A DNA stretch of 64,000 nt from Paenibacillus aceti (GCF_003614185.1 NZ_KZ987724.1:3129324-3193323), one strand, 5' to 3'; shown: positions 26,759 through 34,905, counted from the first letter of the stretch. Program-made: numbers and translations. Notes: generated by a model not told the origin, from the sequence alone.

Positions 26759-27448
26759 TTAAAAACTAAACCTTGACCTGTATTGTTCGTGTTTAATATC
26801 TTTCACTTCTCTGCCGCTGAGTATCGCCTGGAAAAAATCAACTGGATTATAAAACAAGGTGGTCGTTACTTTACAGGATCTTATTTTTGCAACTGGAGGA
26901 AGTAATAGTTTCACTTGAGCAAAAGCAAGTTCCCATTTATCCGGCTTTACGACCGCTATGAGCAAACGATTGAAGGGATTGCCACTCTGGAGACAGTATC
27001 TTGCTATTGAGGTAATTGATCGTATCTTGTCTCCTGAAGTGCTATCAGAAGATAATTTAATCGTATATACCCCGATGCCCCCGAAGAAATGCTCTCCTGA
27101 AAAGAATTTGAATTCGCGTGAACAATCGCAAGTTCCTGGGGAACGGAACGAAGTGTCGAAATATAAGCAGTTTACAGACGATACCGCGTTGACTATCTTG
27201 CAATCCCCATAAGCGAATTGATCGACCGTTGACTTCCTCTCCACTATTTCTGCAAAGCTCTCATCAATATATGGACGAAAGGCTGTTATTGAAACAGAAT
27301 ATGCAAGCCTTACCCAGTTCTCATCTCGATATGGAGCTGCCGCTAACTCACTCATTTCATCATATTTCATTTGTTCAAGGTTGGTTTTGAGGAAATGAAC
27401 AGAAGTATCAGCAGGTAATTTGTATAGCGGAATAGCCTTTAAATACAT
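26759..27448 (-). CDS. Hypothetical protein of the helix-turn-helix operon
   Basis: A protein of 229 residues starting MYLKAIPLYK. The ATG at 27448 is nine bases after AAGGAGG and follows the upstream stop (27453) closely, so it is preferred over the longer frame to 27523. It has no signal peptide or membrane helix. A central Cys-rich stretch GTCDCSREFKFF is notable. The family is unknown. It is probably co-expressed with the two helix-turn-helix proteins upstream and could be their effector. Confidence 0.65.
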   Translation of the reverse strand: MYLKAIPLYKLPADTSVHFLKTNLEQMKYDEMSELAAAPYRDENWVRLAYSVSITAFRPYIDESFAEIVERKSTVDQFAYGDCKIVNAVSSVNCLYFDTSFRSPGTCDCSREFKFFSGEHFFGGIGVYTIKLSSDSTSGDKIRSITSIARYCLQSGNPFNRLLIAVVKPDKWELAFAQVKLLLPPVAKIRSCKVTTTLFYNPVDFFQAILSGREVKDIKHEQYRSRFSF

Positions 27449-27452
27449 GTGC

Positions 27453-28283
27453 TTACCCCTCCTTGGAAGCCAACTCAAGCCCTGAACCGGCATCATGGAA
27501 TATGTGTTGTCTCCGTACCTCATCGAGTGCTTTCTCGACTTGATACTTGTTACTTATGGGTTCACCATTGTCCGTCGTACTGAATTCTCCATTAAATAAC
27601 TTCAAGATAGCTTGGCGTTCAATGGCTACTTTCTCACGGCTATGATGCCCATTCTCAAAATACGACTGAAGAACCTTATCATCGCCTGCTTCCTCAATCA
27701 ATTTCTTAGAATTATCCGAAATCAGATAGAGAATATGTGCCAATTTCTCCTGATCACACTCCTCAATCGTGTTTTTCATTCCATGTTCTGTTAGAACATT
27801 TAAAAAACGAATCTCAGAACTGCATTCCTCTAGGGAACTGAACATTCGATACTTGGGTTCGGGCAAATACTTTGCCGCTTCCGGCAAGAAAAACCCCTTT
27901 GCTGATTCGTTTAATATCCCTGACCTGAATACTCTTAACGCCTCCGATACCTTATCTTGAAGTATCATGTCGATGGTCTCTTTACCGACAAGTGACTCTA
28001 ACTGCCGCGAAACCCGTGATACCATAACATCAATCGAATTACGAGATGTCCCGAAGTGGGTCGCTGTTTCCTGATAATCATATTTGGATCGAAGGAAGAA
28101 GGAGAATTTCTCCTTTACCCTCGGACTTTTAATGTAATTCATCTGCTTTACAAAGTTCACGATCCCCATCAGAGCATCCAATTTACTTTGTTGGATTTGC
28201 GTTGTATCTGAGAAGGGGTCGCTCTCTGGCAGTTTATTTTTAACTGTAATAATTGCATTCTCCAGCTTTTTTGGGAAGATCAC
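27453..28283 (-). CDS. Helix-turn-helix family protein, paralogue 3 (extended)
   Basis: A protein of 276 residues. Residues about 65-110 contain the family core YDYQETATHFGTSRNSIDVM followed by SLVGKETIDMI, matching the VG-x-x-TI signature of the proteins at 783-1193, 1349-1756 and 28280-28705. The C-terminal 160 residues are extra, helical and unrecognised. It starts with GTG overlapping the stop of the upstream gene (GTGA), so translation is coupled. A DNA-binding regulator is inferred. Confidence 0.65.
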   Translation of the reverse strand: MIFPKKLENAIITVKNKLPESDPFSDTTQIQQSKLDALMGIVNFVKQMNYIKSPRVKEKFSFFLRSKYDYQETATHFGTSRNSIDVMVSRVSRQLESLVGKETIDMILQDKVSEALRVFRSGILNESAKGFFLPEAAKYLPEPKYRMFSSLEECSSEIRFLNVLTEHGMKNTIEECDQEKLAHILYLISDNSKKLIEEAGDDKVLQSYFENGHHSREKVAIERQAILKLFNGEFSTTDNGEPISNKYQVEKALDEVRRQHIFHDAGSGLELASKEG

Positions 28284-28705
28284 ATAAACACGCCCTTTCT
28301 CTCCTTGGCATTTTGTATAAATTGATTCATTATTGCTACTAGCTGCTCTGCGGATGTAGCGGAAACTATTGAAGCAATAGTCTGATCACCCACCAAAACT
28401 CTGAGTTTGTTATCAAAGTAAATGATCTTGGATCGTAATGAGTCAGTCGTTATGCCGTACTTCGCTGCCTGTTTTGAAGAATTTCTGCCTGTGCTTTTGT
28501 TTATCCACATCTCGTACCTTAGTTTTGACTTCTCACTTAGATTGCTGAGTTCTCCTAATGATAAAATAATAGTTTGAATGGTCTTATACTTCTGAAACTC
28601 TAACTCCCTGTCTGCATCATTGAACTCCTTCGACTTTAGATTTTTCTCGATTGTCGAAACAGCTTCAGTTATCTGCCACCACAACATTTTCTTTGGCTGA
28701 TCCAT
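28280..28705 (-). CDS. Helix-turn-helix family protein, paralogue 4
   Basis: A protein of 141 residues starting MDQPKKMLWW. The family core is SKQAAKYGITTDSLRSKI followed by LRVLVGDQTIASI. The 22 bases ending at its ATG, covering the Shine-Dalgarno AAGAAAGG, are identical to those before the start at 1193, showing common descent of leader as well as coding sequence. It is first gene of the operon 28280, 27453, 26759, 26577. Confidence 0.65.
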   Translation of the reverse strand: MDQPKKMLWWQITEAVSTIEKNLKSKEFNDADRELEFQKYKTIQTIILSLGELSNLSEKSKLRYEMWINKSTGRNSSKQAAKYGITTDSLRSKIIYFDNKLRVLVGDQTIASIVSATSAEQLVAIMNQFIQNAKERKGVFM

Positions 28706-28800
28706 TCGATCAAATCCTTTCTTCATGTAATACTTTCGACTGGTATTCGGCTAAATCGGCGTGAAACGACATAATAAAAGCATCTTTCGTTAATTCCATA

Positions 28801-28840
28801 CCGACTTACTTAAATTAGCCGCATATCGGGCTGACGTAAG
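28801..28840. repeat. Nested inverted repeat upstream of the helix-turn-helix operon
   Basis: GACTTAC and GTAAGTC form the outer arms and AGCC/GGCT the inner arms around GCATATCG. It lies about 100 bp upstream of the 28705 start, so an operator for this regulator-rich operon is plausible. Confidence 0.35.
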
Positions 28841-29368
28841 TCCTCTGATTTTCTTTTGAAATGAAAAACCCTAGAGCCAGAGAGGAAAATCAGGGCTAAA
28901 CTGAAAGCACAATCTGAATTTAAGTCAGTTTTGAGAAAGTGAGCTTGTAAGTACTGTAATTTTGCTTCATTTTCAATTCCTGAATGCGATCCTATTTCGT
29001 GAGTAAACCGAAATTATCTCAAGATTATTTTTGTTGCTGCACATTGGTTCGGATTAAATCAAATTATGTCAGGAAAGAGTAGAGGGATATTAATTCAACT
29101 GACGAGAAATCAACAGTTTTCCGAAGGGTTGGGAGGAAAATGGTTCTAGAAGGTCATGATTCAACTCTGGATTATATTTTTATTTCGACCTATCTAATAA
29201 ACGGATCAGATAGAGACACACTAAAGCCTCGATTAAGAACATAATTTAGGGAACGAGTAGTCTAAACAAATCTTAGAACTGGTATTTGATGTGACAGCAT
29301 AATAAAAAGACCTAGCTCTTCATATGCGTTTCTGACTCAGTTTTTGAACTGCTCATATCTTTTATAAA

Positions 29369-29545
29369 ATTGTGTTCGGCTGGGTATATCGGCTCGACAC
29401 TATATAAGGCTTCTGTTCGTTCCTTCTGAATCCACTTCGCCTTGTATAAAATTTCTGTTCGCTGTTCTAATTCCACTTCGCTTATTTATTCAATTTCTGT
29501 TCGGTTGGATAACCAAACTTCACTGTTTATGAAAAGTGGATTCGC
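29369..29545. repeat. About five degenerate 41-42-bp direct repeats in a 1-kb non-coding region
   Basis: TTCTGTTCG occurs at 29411, 29453 and 29495, exactly 42 bp apart. A variant TTGTGTTCG starts at 29370 and a weaker one ends near 29544. The first two full units share a second box CCACTTCGC at the same offset and an AT-rich end. The whole stretch 28706-29716 has no supported gene. Spaced direct repeats in a gene-free region of a mobile element are typical of iterons (replication origin), a centromere-like partition site or an oriT; the sequence does not decide which. Confidence 0.7.
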
Positions 29546-29642
29546 TCTTCTAAATTAACTCAGTTATTTTCTCAGGAATTCACTTCAAATATCCCGTTCT
29601 TAAGCTACTCTTAAAAATCAAAGTTTTAATTAGAACCACGAT

Positions 29643-29706
29643 AAAACCTTCGCGGCGGTGCATGTTAGTCCAGAATTTCCGATAAAGTTCGGTCAATACC
29701 CCTGAG
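29643..29706. repeat. Second copy of the AAAACCTTCGCG ... TACCCCTGA motif
   Basis: AAAACCTTCGCGGCGG at 29643 and TACCCCTGA ending near 29706 repeat the elements found at 7157-7190. It lies directly downstream of the terminator of the HNH gene. Confidence 0.35.
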
Positions 29707-29716
29707 AGGATAAAAA

Positions 29717-29746
29717 TAGCGAGATCTCTGGATACGAGTCTCGCTA
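29717..29746 (-). terminator. Intrinsic terminator after the HNH endonuclease gene
   Basis: TAGCGAGA and TCTCGCTA form a perfect stem, with TTTTTATCC on the minus strand, 55 bp past the stop at 29801. Confidence 0.8.
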
Positions 29747-29800
29747 CACTATAGACCATTTTCTTAACATTTAACTACTTCTCCTAATCATTCGTATATC

Positions 29801-30490
29801 TTAACCACACTGCTCATCTTCCGATTCGCCTAAACACCATTCAGCAAATACAACTTCTCCGTTACGAACTACTAACATTGGACGTTCTCTTAGATATTTT
29901 TCGTAATGTGTTTTATTATACGATCTAGTTCCGATCTCTAAGTTATCCAGTCGGCAGTTAGTTGGGTCACCATCAATATGATTAATATCAAATATCCGAC
30001 CTTTTTGCCCCAGTGCATTGATTGCCATTTCCGATCCGAAACACATTAGAATGACCAATTGATGTATTCTGGGAATAAAATGTCCCCTCTTCCTAGTACC
30101 AAGTTTTATGCATTTGTATTTGTTGTTCCCTCCTGCTTTAGAATAGCCATTCAATAAAAAGCTTCTGTCAGTGGGATAAAAAACCCCATCTTTATAAACA
30201 ACAAGAGATTTCTCTTTCTTAGCAAGTATCAATTTATTTTCCTCATATGTTGCTGAGTAGAGTCGATTGTTGAACCAATATGCTTCCCCGCTCTCCGGAT
30301 GTACAAGAATTGTATAGTTTTCATATGTTGTCTGGGCAACTCCTGGAAAAACTTCAATTGCTCGGTTATATGCATATACCATCTTTTTCTGGCTCGGTTC
30401 CCACGAATGTCTAATTTTGATTTTCCTGCCGAGACATAAACCAGTTGATTTATAAGTTATGCTTCCATTCTCCATGTTAGTTATGATCAC
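29801..30490 (-). CDS. HNH endonuclease
   Basis: A protein of 229 residues. The C-terminal part has the HNH pattern of phage and intron endonucleases: HQLVILMCFG, then INHIDGDPTNCRLDNLEIG, then SYNKTHYEKYL. The first 120 residues are unrecognised. Such genes are usually mobile selfish nucleases or belong to phage packaging and restriction functions. No intron signature is visible around it. It starts at GTG 30490, eight bases after GGAGG. Confidence 0.8.
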   Translation of the reverse strand: MIITNMENGSITYKSTGLCLGRKIKIRHSWEPSQKKMVYAYNRAIEVFPGVAQTTYENYTILVHPESGEAYWFNNRLYSATYEENKLILAKKEKSLVVYKDGVFYPTDRSFLLNGYSKAGGNNKYKCIKLGTRKRGHFIPRIHQLVILMCFGSEMAINALGQKGRIFDINHIDGDPTNCRLDNLEIGTRSYNKTHYEKYLRERPMLVVRNGEVVFAEWCLGESEDEQCG

Positions 30491-30523
30491 TTTTAACCCC
30501 TCCTCAACTATGAGTTAATCACA

Positions 30524-31189
30524 TCAAGACAATCCAACAGCATCAGCTGCCTTTTTATTTGTAATGATATACCCTACTAAATCCCTTAAACTGTGTTCCT
30601 CCAAGTAGATGATTACTTTTTGAATCATGTTTGGGTTGATAAATGACTTGAAACACTCTTTATCTTGCGATACAAGCGGCAGTCTGCTAAAATCGTTGAA
30701 TTCTTCAATCAATCTTCCAAGATAATCAATATCTTTTGATCTGCCTGTTCTTAAAGCAATTTCTATAACTAAGCGCAACCACTTTTTCTTATGGTTATAT
30801 ATCTCGGTCTCCACCAGTTCAAATACAGCCTTGATTACTTCGTAATCAGTGTCTAACGATTCAAGCCACCTGTCATTATCAGAAAAATCCTTTATCTTAA
30901 AGACTGCTTCCGATACCCCGCCTTTACGACCGGCTTCAATTTCATCAACCGTCAGAATCGGAACCTCCTTGCTGCTAATAGCCATTTTTGTATTTTTCTC
31001 AACCACATATCCAAATGCGCCTACTTTTATGGGCTGATCCAAATACCCATCAACCGTTTTAACAAAACCTTCGCTTATTCCTAAACTTTCAAAGCGACTG
31101 TAATGGGCTACAGGTTTCTTCCTAGGTACAACCCTTACTCCAGCATCTCCAATCCGCTCTTCTGTCGGATTCACACTAAAAGTTATCAC
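30524..31189 (-). CDS. Hypothetical protein next to the resolvase-like gene
   Basis: A protein of about 221 residues, soluble and mostly helical in the C-terminal half, without a recognised domain. The start is ambiguous: GTG 31189 lies ten bases after AAAGGAG and is used here; GTG 31174 lies after GGAGGTGAT. The gene follows the resolvase-like gene by about 20 bp and is probably in the same operon. Confidence 0.55.
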   Translation of the reverse strand: MITFSVNPTEERIGDAGVRVVPRKKPVAHYSRFESLGISEGFVKTVDGYLDQPIKVGAFGYVVEKNTKMAISSKEVPILTVDEIEAGRKGGVSEAVFKIKDFSDNDRWLESLDTDYEVIKAVFELVETEIYNHKKKWLRLVIEIALRTGRSKDIDYLGRLIEEFNDFSRLPLVSQDKECFKSFINPNMIQKVIIYLEEHSLRDLVGYIITNKKAADAVGLS

Positions 31190-31211
31190 CTCCAACTCTC
31201 TCCTTTCCAAA

Positions 31212-31736
31212 TTAAAACCTAAATTCAAAAACAATAATCAAATCTCGAAATGTATTAACACTAATTTGTAACTTCTTTGCTGCTTCCAGCCTGTTATATT
31301 CCTTATTCCGATATCCCTTATATACTTCAAGGAAGTTGGGAGGGTAAGGTTGCACAGGTCTGCCTTTTCGCTTCTTCTTTTCCCGAATTTGTTCCTTTTC
31401 TTTTATGAAAGTATCTATTAACGTGAGGATCTTAAGTCCTTCATCCGAAAGGACACCTGTACTGACTGAGTTCAGAAGATGTAGTTCAGTACCTATATCA
31501 CGCAAAGTCGCCATTAATGAACGTAATTCGGCTACGGTATCTGCCAGTTCACTCAACCCTCGAACAACAACCTCATCACCACTGACTAACTTTTCGAGCA
31601 TTACTTCAAGCGAATTGTTCAAAGTAACACCGAATTCGTTAGCCAAATCAATAAATACTTCATCTGCCTGAGCTTGCTGCTCAAATTCTTCGATTTCCTG
31701 CTTGCGTTGACAGCGGATATAGGCAAGTCGTGCCAT
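31212..31736 (-). CDS. Serine-resolvase homologue lacking catalytic residues
   Basis: A protein of 174 residues with the overall resolvase plan: ARLAYIR at the start, SGDEVVVRGLSELADTVAEL at residues 52-71, then a C-terminal helix-turn-helix (RLEAAKKLQISVNTFRDLII). The nucleophile position of the Y-x-R-V-S motif is Gln10 instead of Ser, and the Arg-rich DRLGR motif is replaced by SELAD. It should therefore be unable to cut DNA by the serine recombinase mechanism. A DNA-binding, regulatory or synapsis role is inferred. Start ATG at 31736 follows GAGAGGGG. Confidence 0.75.
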   Translation of the reverse strand: MARLAYIRCQRKQEIEEFEQQAQADEVFIDLANEFGVTLNNSLEVMLEKLVSGDEVVVRGLSELADTVAELRSLMATLRDIGTELHLLNSVSTGVLSDEGLKILTLIDTFIKEKEQIREKKKRKGRPVQPYPPNFLEVYKGYRNKEYNRLEAAKKLQISVNTFRDLIIVFEFRF

Positions 31737-31751
31737 ATTTTTACCCCTCTC

Positions 31752-31973
31752 TTATACATTAACCATGTACTTAGTCCCTTTTCTTAAATTGAAGCTGATG
31801 CCTTGAATGACTACATACCAATCATGGTCTAGCTCAAGCCGACATGGAACTTGATCACCACAAATGTAAAGCTCAAAGCCTTCACCGCAATGCATCCAGC
31901 ATTTCTTATCATTGAGAATCACATACCACCGATCTGCATCAGCATCATATTGCATAGGAATTTTGTCTGCCAT
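31752..31973 (-). CDS. DUF5348-like small protein
   Basis: A protein of 73 residues, MADKIPMQYDADADRWYVIL at the start, with repeated W and CG-type motifs (LYICGDQVPCRLELDHDWYV). The pattern is like the DUF5348 family, common on Firmicute mobile elements and of unknown function; family assignment is from memory of its pattern. The ATG at 31973 is eight bases after AGAGGAG. Confidence 0.6.
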   Translation of the reverse strand: MADKIPMQYDADADRWYVILNDKKCWMHCGEGFELYICGDQVPCRLELDHDWYVVIQGISFNLRKGTKYMVNV

Positions 31974-32033
31974 GAAGTTCGCTCCTCTCGTTCCATCTTG
32001 TTCTTTTACAAACTTCAAGTTCACTGTTGCAAA

Positions 32034-32216
32034 TTACAAGATTAAAATCACGGCTAATATCCCAATCACTGCCGCTTCAATGATCAGTGCATATCCGGCA
32101 ATGTGTCGATGAGTAATCGGCACTTCTCTGTTAATACCAATCTTCACAAGTTCCAAATTCAGAAGTACAAATGGCAGAAACAAAACAATCCCCAAAACCA
32201 TCAAAGCTATAAACAT
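32034..32216 (-). CDS. Small two-helix membrane protein
   Basis: A protein of 60 residues consisting of two hydrophobic helices (FIALMVLGIVLFLPFVLLNL and a C-terminal one ending AVILIL) joined by a short polar loop. The ATG at 32216 is nine bases after GGGAGG. It is the first gene after the palindrome at 32242-32272 and probably leads the operon running down to 30524. The function is unknown. Confidence 0.6.
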   Translation of the reverse strand: MFIALMVLGIVLFLPFVLLNLELVKIGINREVPITHRHIAGYALIIEAAVIGILAVILIL

Positions 32217-32241
32217 CTTTATCATCCTCCCGATTATTTTT

Positions 32242-32272
32242 ACTTAAATTTACTTTTTTAGTAAATTTAAGT
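32242..32272. promoter_or_regulatory. Perfect 13-bp palindrome upstream of the small membrane protein gene
   Basis: ACTTAAATTTACT (32242-32254) and AGTAAATTTAAGT (32260-32272) are exact inverted copies separated by five Ts. The position 26 bp upstream of the 32216 start is that of an operator. A dimeric regulator such as the resolvase-like protein or a helix-turn-helix protein could bind it. Confidence 0.6.
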
Positions 32273-32379
32273 TATTTAACGTGTATCAATAATAGCTTCA
32301 TTTAGTGATTAATTCAAGTGTTTTTTGATCTTTTTTAGGGTTAATTTTTAGAACCAAAAAGCCCGAAAACCCTTGATAC

Positions 32380-32620
32380 GACTGGAAAAACGAGAACCCC
32401 ATACAGAGCGACAAGGCGACAACTGAGCAGGACGCCCTGAAAGCCCCTGTAAGCGACCGAAAGGGCAAAACTAAGGGGAATAGACCTGCCAAGGGAGTCG
32501 GCGGCTATACGAGCCGATTTAGACCGCCGAGCAAAAGCCGCCGCAGAAAGGAGCAGGGCGACCGATACTGGAATAGGTTTACATTCGGAGAAAATCAGGA
32601 GTTACGGAAAAACGGGATCA
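32380..32620. other. GC-rich, possibly structured non-coding segment
   Basis: This stretch is clearly richer in GC than its surroundings and has no convincing gene; a plus-strand open frame of about 85 codons lacks a start codon. It contains interleaved pairings GCCCT/AGGGC and CCCCT/AGGGG (about 32433-32478) that could form a pseudoknot, and a nested CGGCGG/CCGCCG hairpin with GGCT/AGCC inside (about 32499-32530). It could be a structured RNA or an oriT. The rest of the 32273-33081 gap holds only the terminator at 32913-32952 and one copy of the GGTTGGAGGGATGG repeat. Confidence 0.4.
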
Positions 32621-32912
32621 CAGAATATCGAACTGATGTTGCTTAACTCAAAATTTCATCGACTCCTTCAACCGAACATGGAATCCCCTCGAAATCCCTT
32701 CTTCATCGTTCTTACTGACAGCTTTCGACACGAATTGCAAGAAATTCGCGTCAAATAAGGAGCGTAGTGTGTTTTAAGGCATACCTCGAGATAGTTCGAA
32801 TGGTGTTCTGCTCAAAAAAGTGTGTTTATAGAAGGGTTTGCGACAACATGCTGTCAGTTGCAGCTCTCGTAATTGCAAAAATTACGCCCATTTTGTTCCT
32901 TTAGGCATAAGA

Positions 32913-32952
32913 AAAACACTCTCAGCACAGATTGCCTGGTCGAGAGTGTTTT
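32913..32952 (-). terminator. Intrinsic terminator after the methylase gene
   Basis: AACACTCTC (32915-32923) and GAGAGTGTT (32942-32950) form a stem with TTTTTCTTA on the minus strand. It lies 130 bp past the methylase stop at 33082. Confidence 0.75.
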
Positions 32953-33051
32953 CTGATCGTTACTGGTATAAGGCTGTCGTTATGCCGTTCTCAAGGATTA
33001 TTGTGACAAATCAAGATAATTCAACAGAATCAGCATATTTCGAGTTCAACA

Positions 33052-33065
33052 GGTTGGAGGGATGG
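33052..33065. repeat. GGTTGGAGGGATGG repeat, copy 1
   Basis: This 14-mer occurs three times on the plus strand: here, at 34892-34905, and inside a coding region at 42094-42107. Copies 1 and 2 share a further A on the left and flank the methylase operon. Confidence 0.5.
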
Positions 33066-33081
33066 AGGAAGTTCAATCCTT

Positions 33082-33978
33082 CTACTCGGCATTATGTGTC
33101 CAGTCAAGAACCCAATCTGGAATCTTGATGTTACTCCAAATATACTCGGCAATCATCTTACCTATCCCTGAACTCGGGACGTGAACCGTTCCAACGAAAT
33201 ACCTGTAAAACCCATTCTGCTCAAGTCGCCTATAAGCATCATTTTTATAGCCACTTACAATAATCTTGTTCTTACATTCAGGTGACGTTATGTTGTCGAT
33301 CATTAATTCATGATCCTCTTTAGTAAACGGATGGACATAACCGTTTGTAGCTTTTGTTTTCTTCCGATTACCCCTCTTCCCCTCAACAGCTTCCGTAGTC
33401 AGATACGGGGGATCTAACCACACAAGAAGGTCTTCCCGATGCTTATACTTATGGAACTGTTCTTTATAATCTCCACAGTAAATCTGAACATCGCCAATGA
33501 TTTCATCGAAACCTACCAACTTGTCCAGACTAGAATGAATTAGTTTGGTTCCTACGTTTGCTTTGCAGAAATCCTGCCTATTTGTTGCCCTGCTATGCAT
33601 GGTAACGATATACGTCAAAGCGCCTGAGATAATTTCATCGGTTTGCTCATCCAGCCTTATTTCACAAGCAGTTGTAAAGCGCTCCTCAGTATCAACATAA
33701 TCCGCCAGCTTCCAAATTGAATCGATTAGTTGATCAGTCTTGTATGGGTCTTGCAAACATTTGAAAAAGGCGACAACCCCTCGATCGATCTCATTAGCCA
33801 GTTTGAACTTAATTTGGTCACAATCAAGGTGGAGGAAAAGCCGATTACCACCCATGAAATAATCGACTGCTCCTGTCAAACCATACTCTTCAATGCAATA
33901 ATGGAAAATCTCAACCATTCGATCAATGATCTGCGATTTTCCGCCAAGGGTCGGGAACGGATCTGGTCTAGTTGCCAT
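33082..33978 (-). CDS. D12-class DNA adenine N6-methyltransferase
   Basis: A protein of 298 residues. FPTLGGKSQIIDRM near the N-terminus is the SAM-binding start of the D12 (Dam-like) class, and VWLDPPYLT is the catalytic DPPY motif near residue 190; IVSGYKND follows. It would methylate adenine at an unknown site. Its ATG overlaps the stop of the upstream gene by one base, so the two are coupled. No restriction endonuclease partner is adjacent, suggesting an orphan methylase that protects the element or marks its DNA. Confidence 0.85.
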   Translation of the reverse strand: MATRPDPFPTLGGKSQIIDRMVEIFHYCIEEYGLTGAVDYFMGGNRLFLHLDCDQIKFKLANEIDRGVVAFFKCLQDPYKTDQLIDSIWKLADYVDTEERFTTACEIRLDEQTDEIISGALTYIVTMHSRATNRQDFCKANVGTKLIHSSLDKLVGFDEIIGDVQIYCGDYKEQFHKYKHREDLLVWLDPPYLTTEAVEGKRGNRKKTKATNGYVHPFTKEDHELMIDNITSPECKNKIIVSGYKNDAYRRLEQNGFYRYFVGTVHVPSSGIGKMIAEYIWSNIKIPDWVLDWTHNAE

Positions 33979-34745
33979 TACGCCAGTTCCCCCTTGAATA
34001 AAGATGGGTCAATACGAATCATAAAGAATTTCACTTCAACCCCTTTTGACAAGGTGCGTTCAAATGTGAATGCCTCCGACTTCTTTTTCTTTTTGCCTGA
34101 ATTCGGAATCAGAACCCCAAGAGTATGCAAAGCATCAAGAATTTGATTGTACTCATTGTCATTCCTGACACTGAACAGACTCCTAAAGTCTTCGCGCAAA
34201 AACGCAATTGTCAGAACGCCTTCTTTGTCGACAGGGTACTCTACATCAAGGATTGCTCCTTCATGTTCCTCCGAATTGAAGGTGTTGCTGATCTTTGTAG
34301 GGAACTTCTCCTGGTTTTCCTGAAAGTGCCGATAAACAAGTCGATAATGCTGCAGGGCATTCAATGACCCCAAGTCAAATGGAACATACACATCGATACA
34401 GTCCATCAATTTCTGCTTCTTTTCCATGATCATTCCGTCAGCAACATCGACAAAGTGCTTAATGTAACTGCGCTTGATGAGAGCAATTGAACCAAGGCTC
34501 TTAATAACCAGATCCGTCTGCTTGATGTCTCGCAGGTCTTCGAGTAGATAATAGAACTTTTGACCGTCCAGCTTACAAGTGACTTCCACTACGTTCTTTT
34601 CACGACCAGATGCTGACTGCCATCCATAAAACACATCGACGCTCCATATAGCATCGGCTTCCTTAGCTGCACTTCCTTTGAACTCGGCAATCTTTTCATC
34701 GTTGCCTTGAACCTCATTTGAAACCGATAAGTCTTTCTCATTCAT
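33978..34745 (-). CDS. Hypothetical protein coupled to the methylase
   Basis: A protein of 255 residues without signal peptide or membrane helix. Features are a central VYVPFDLGSLNALQHYRLVY segment and a basic GKKKKK run before the C-terminal strands. No family is recognised with confidence; the C-terminal part might be a winged-helix. The ATG at 34745 is eight bases after GGAGG. The tight overlap with the methylase gene suggests a joint role in DNA metabolism of the element. Confidence 0.6.
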   Translation of the reverse strand: MNEKDLSVSNEVQGNDEKIAEFKGSAAKEADAIWSVDVFYGWQSASGREKNVVEVTCKLDGQKFYYLLEDLRDIKQTDLVIKSLGSIALIKRSYIKHFVDVADGMIMEKKQKLMDCIDVYVPFDLGSLNALQHYRLVYRHFQENQEKFPTKISNTFNSEEHEGAILDVEYPVDKEGVLTIAFLREDFRSLFSVRNDNEYNQILDALHTLGVLIPNSGKKKKKSEAFTFERTLSKGVEVKFFMIRIDPSLFKGELA

Positions 34746-34891
34746 ACCGCTTACCTCCAAGTGATTGAATTTTAATCACTTAGAAGCTGTTGACTCTTGA
34801 ATCATGTGTTGAAGTTAAGTTATGTAAGCCCCTTGTCGTCCCAACTCCATACAAATGCTTGTAAATAATAGTTGTGCGAATCCCATTCAAA

Positions 34892-34905
34892 GGTTGGAGG
34901 GATGG
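34892..34905. repeat. GGTTGGAGGGATGG repeat, copy 2
   Basis: Second copy of the 14-mer, in the intergenic region just upstream of the methylase operon. Confidence 0.5.

Noticed and set aside
29369-29545. CRISPR array
   Set aside because: The 42-bp units are degenerate along their whole length rather than identical repeats with unique spacers, and no cas gene is near.
31212-31736. Active serine recombinase that mobilises the element
   Set aside because: The nucleophilic serine and the conserved arginines are missing, so it cannot be proposed as the element's integrase.
32298-32492. 64-residue minus-strand frame in the GC-rich segment
   Set aside because: No ribosome site; composition fits the structured region rather than a protein.
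32838-33128. 96-residue plus-strand frame over the methylase terminator
   Set aside because: It runs through a clear minus-strand terminator and into the methylase gene, with no ribosome site.
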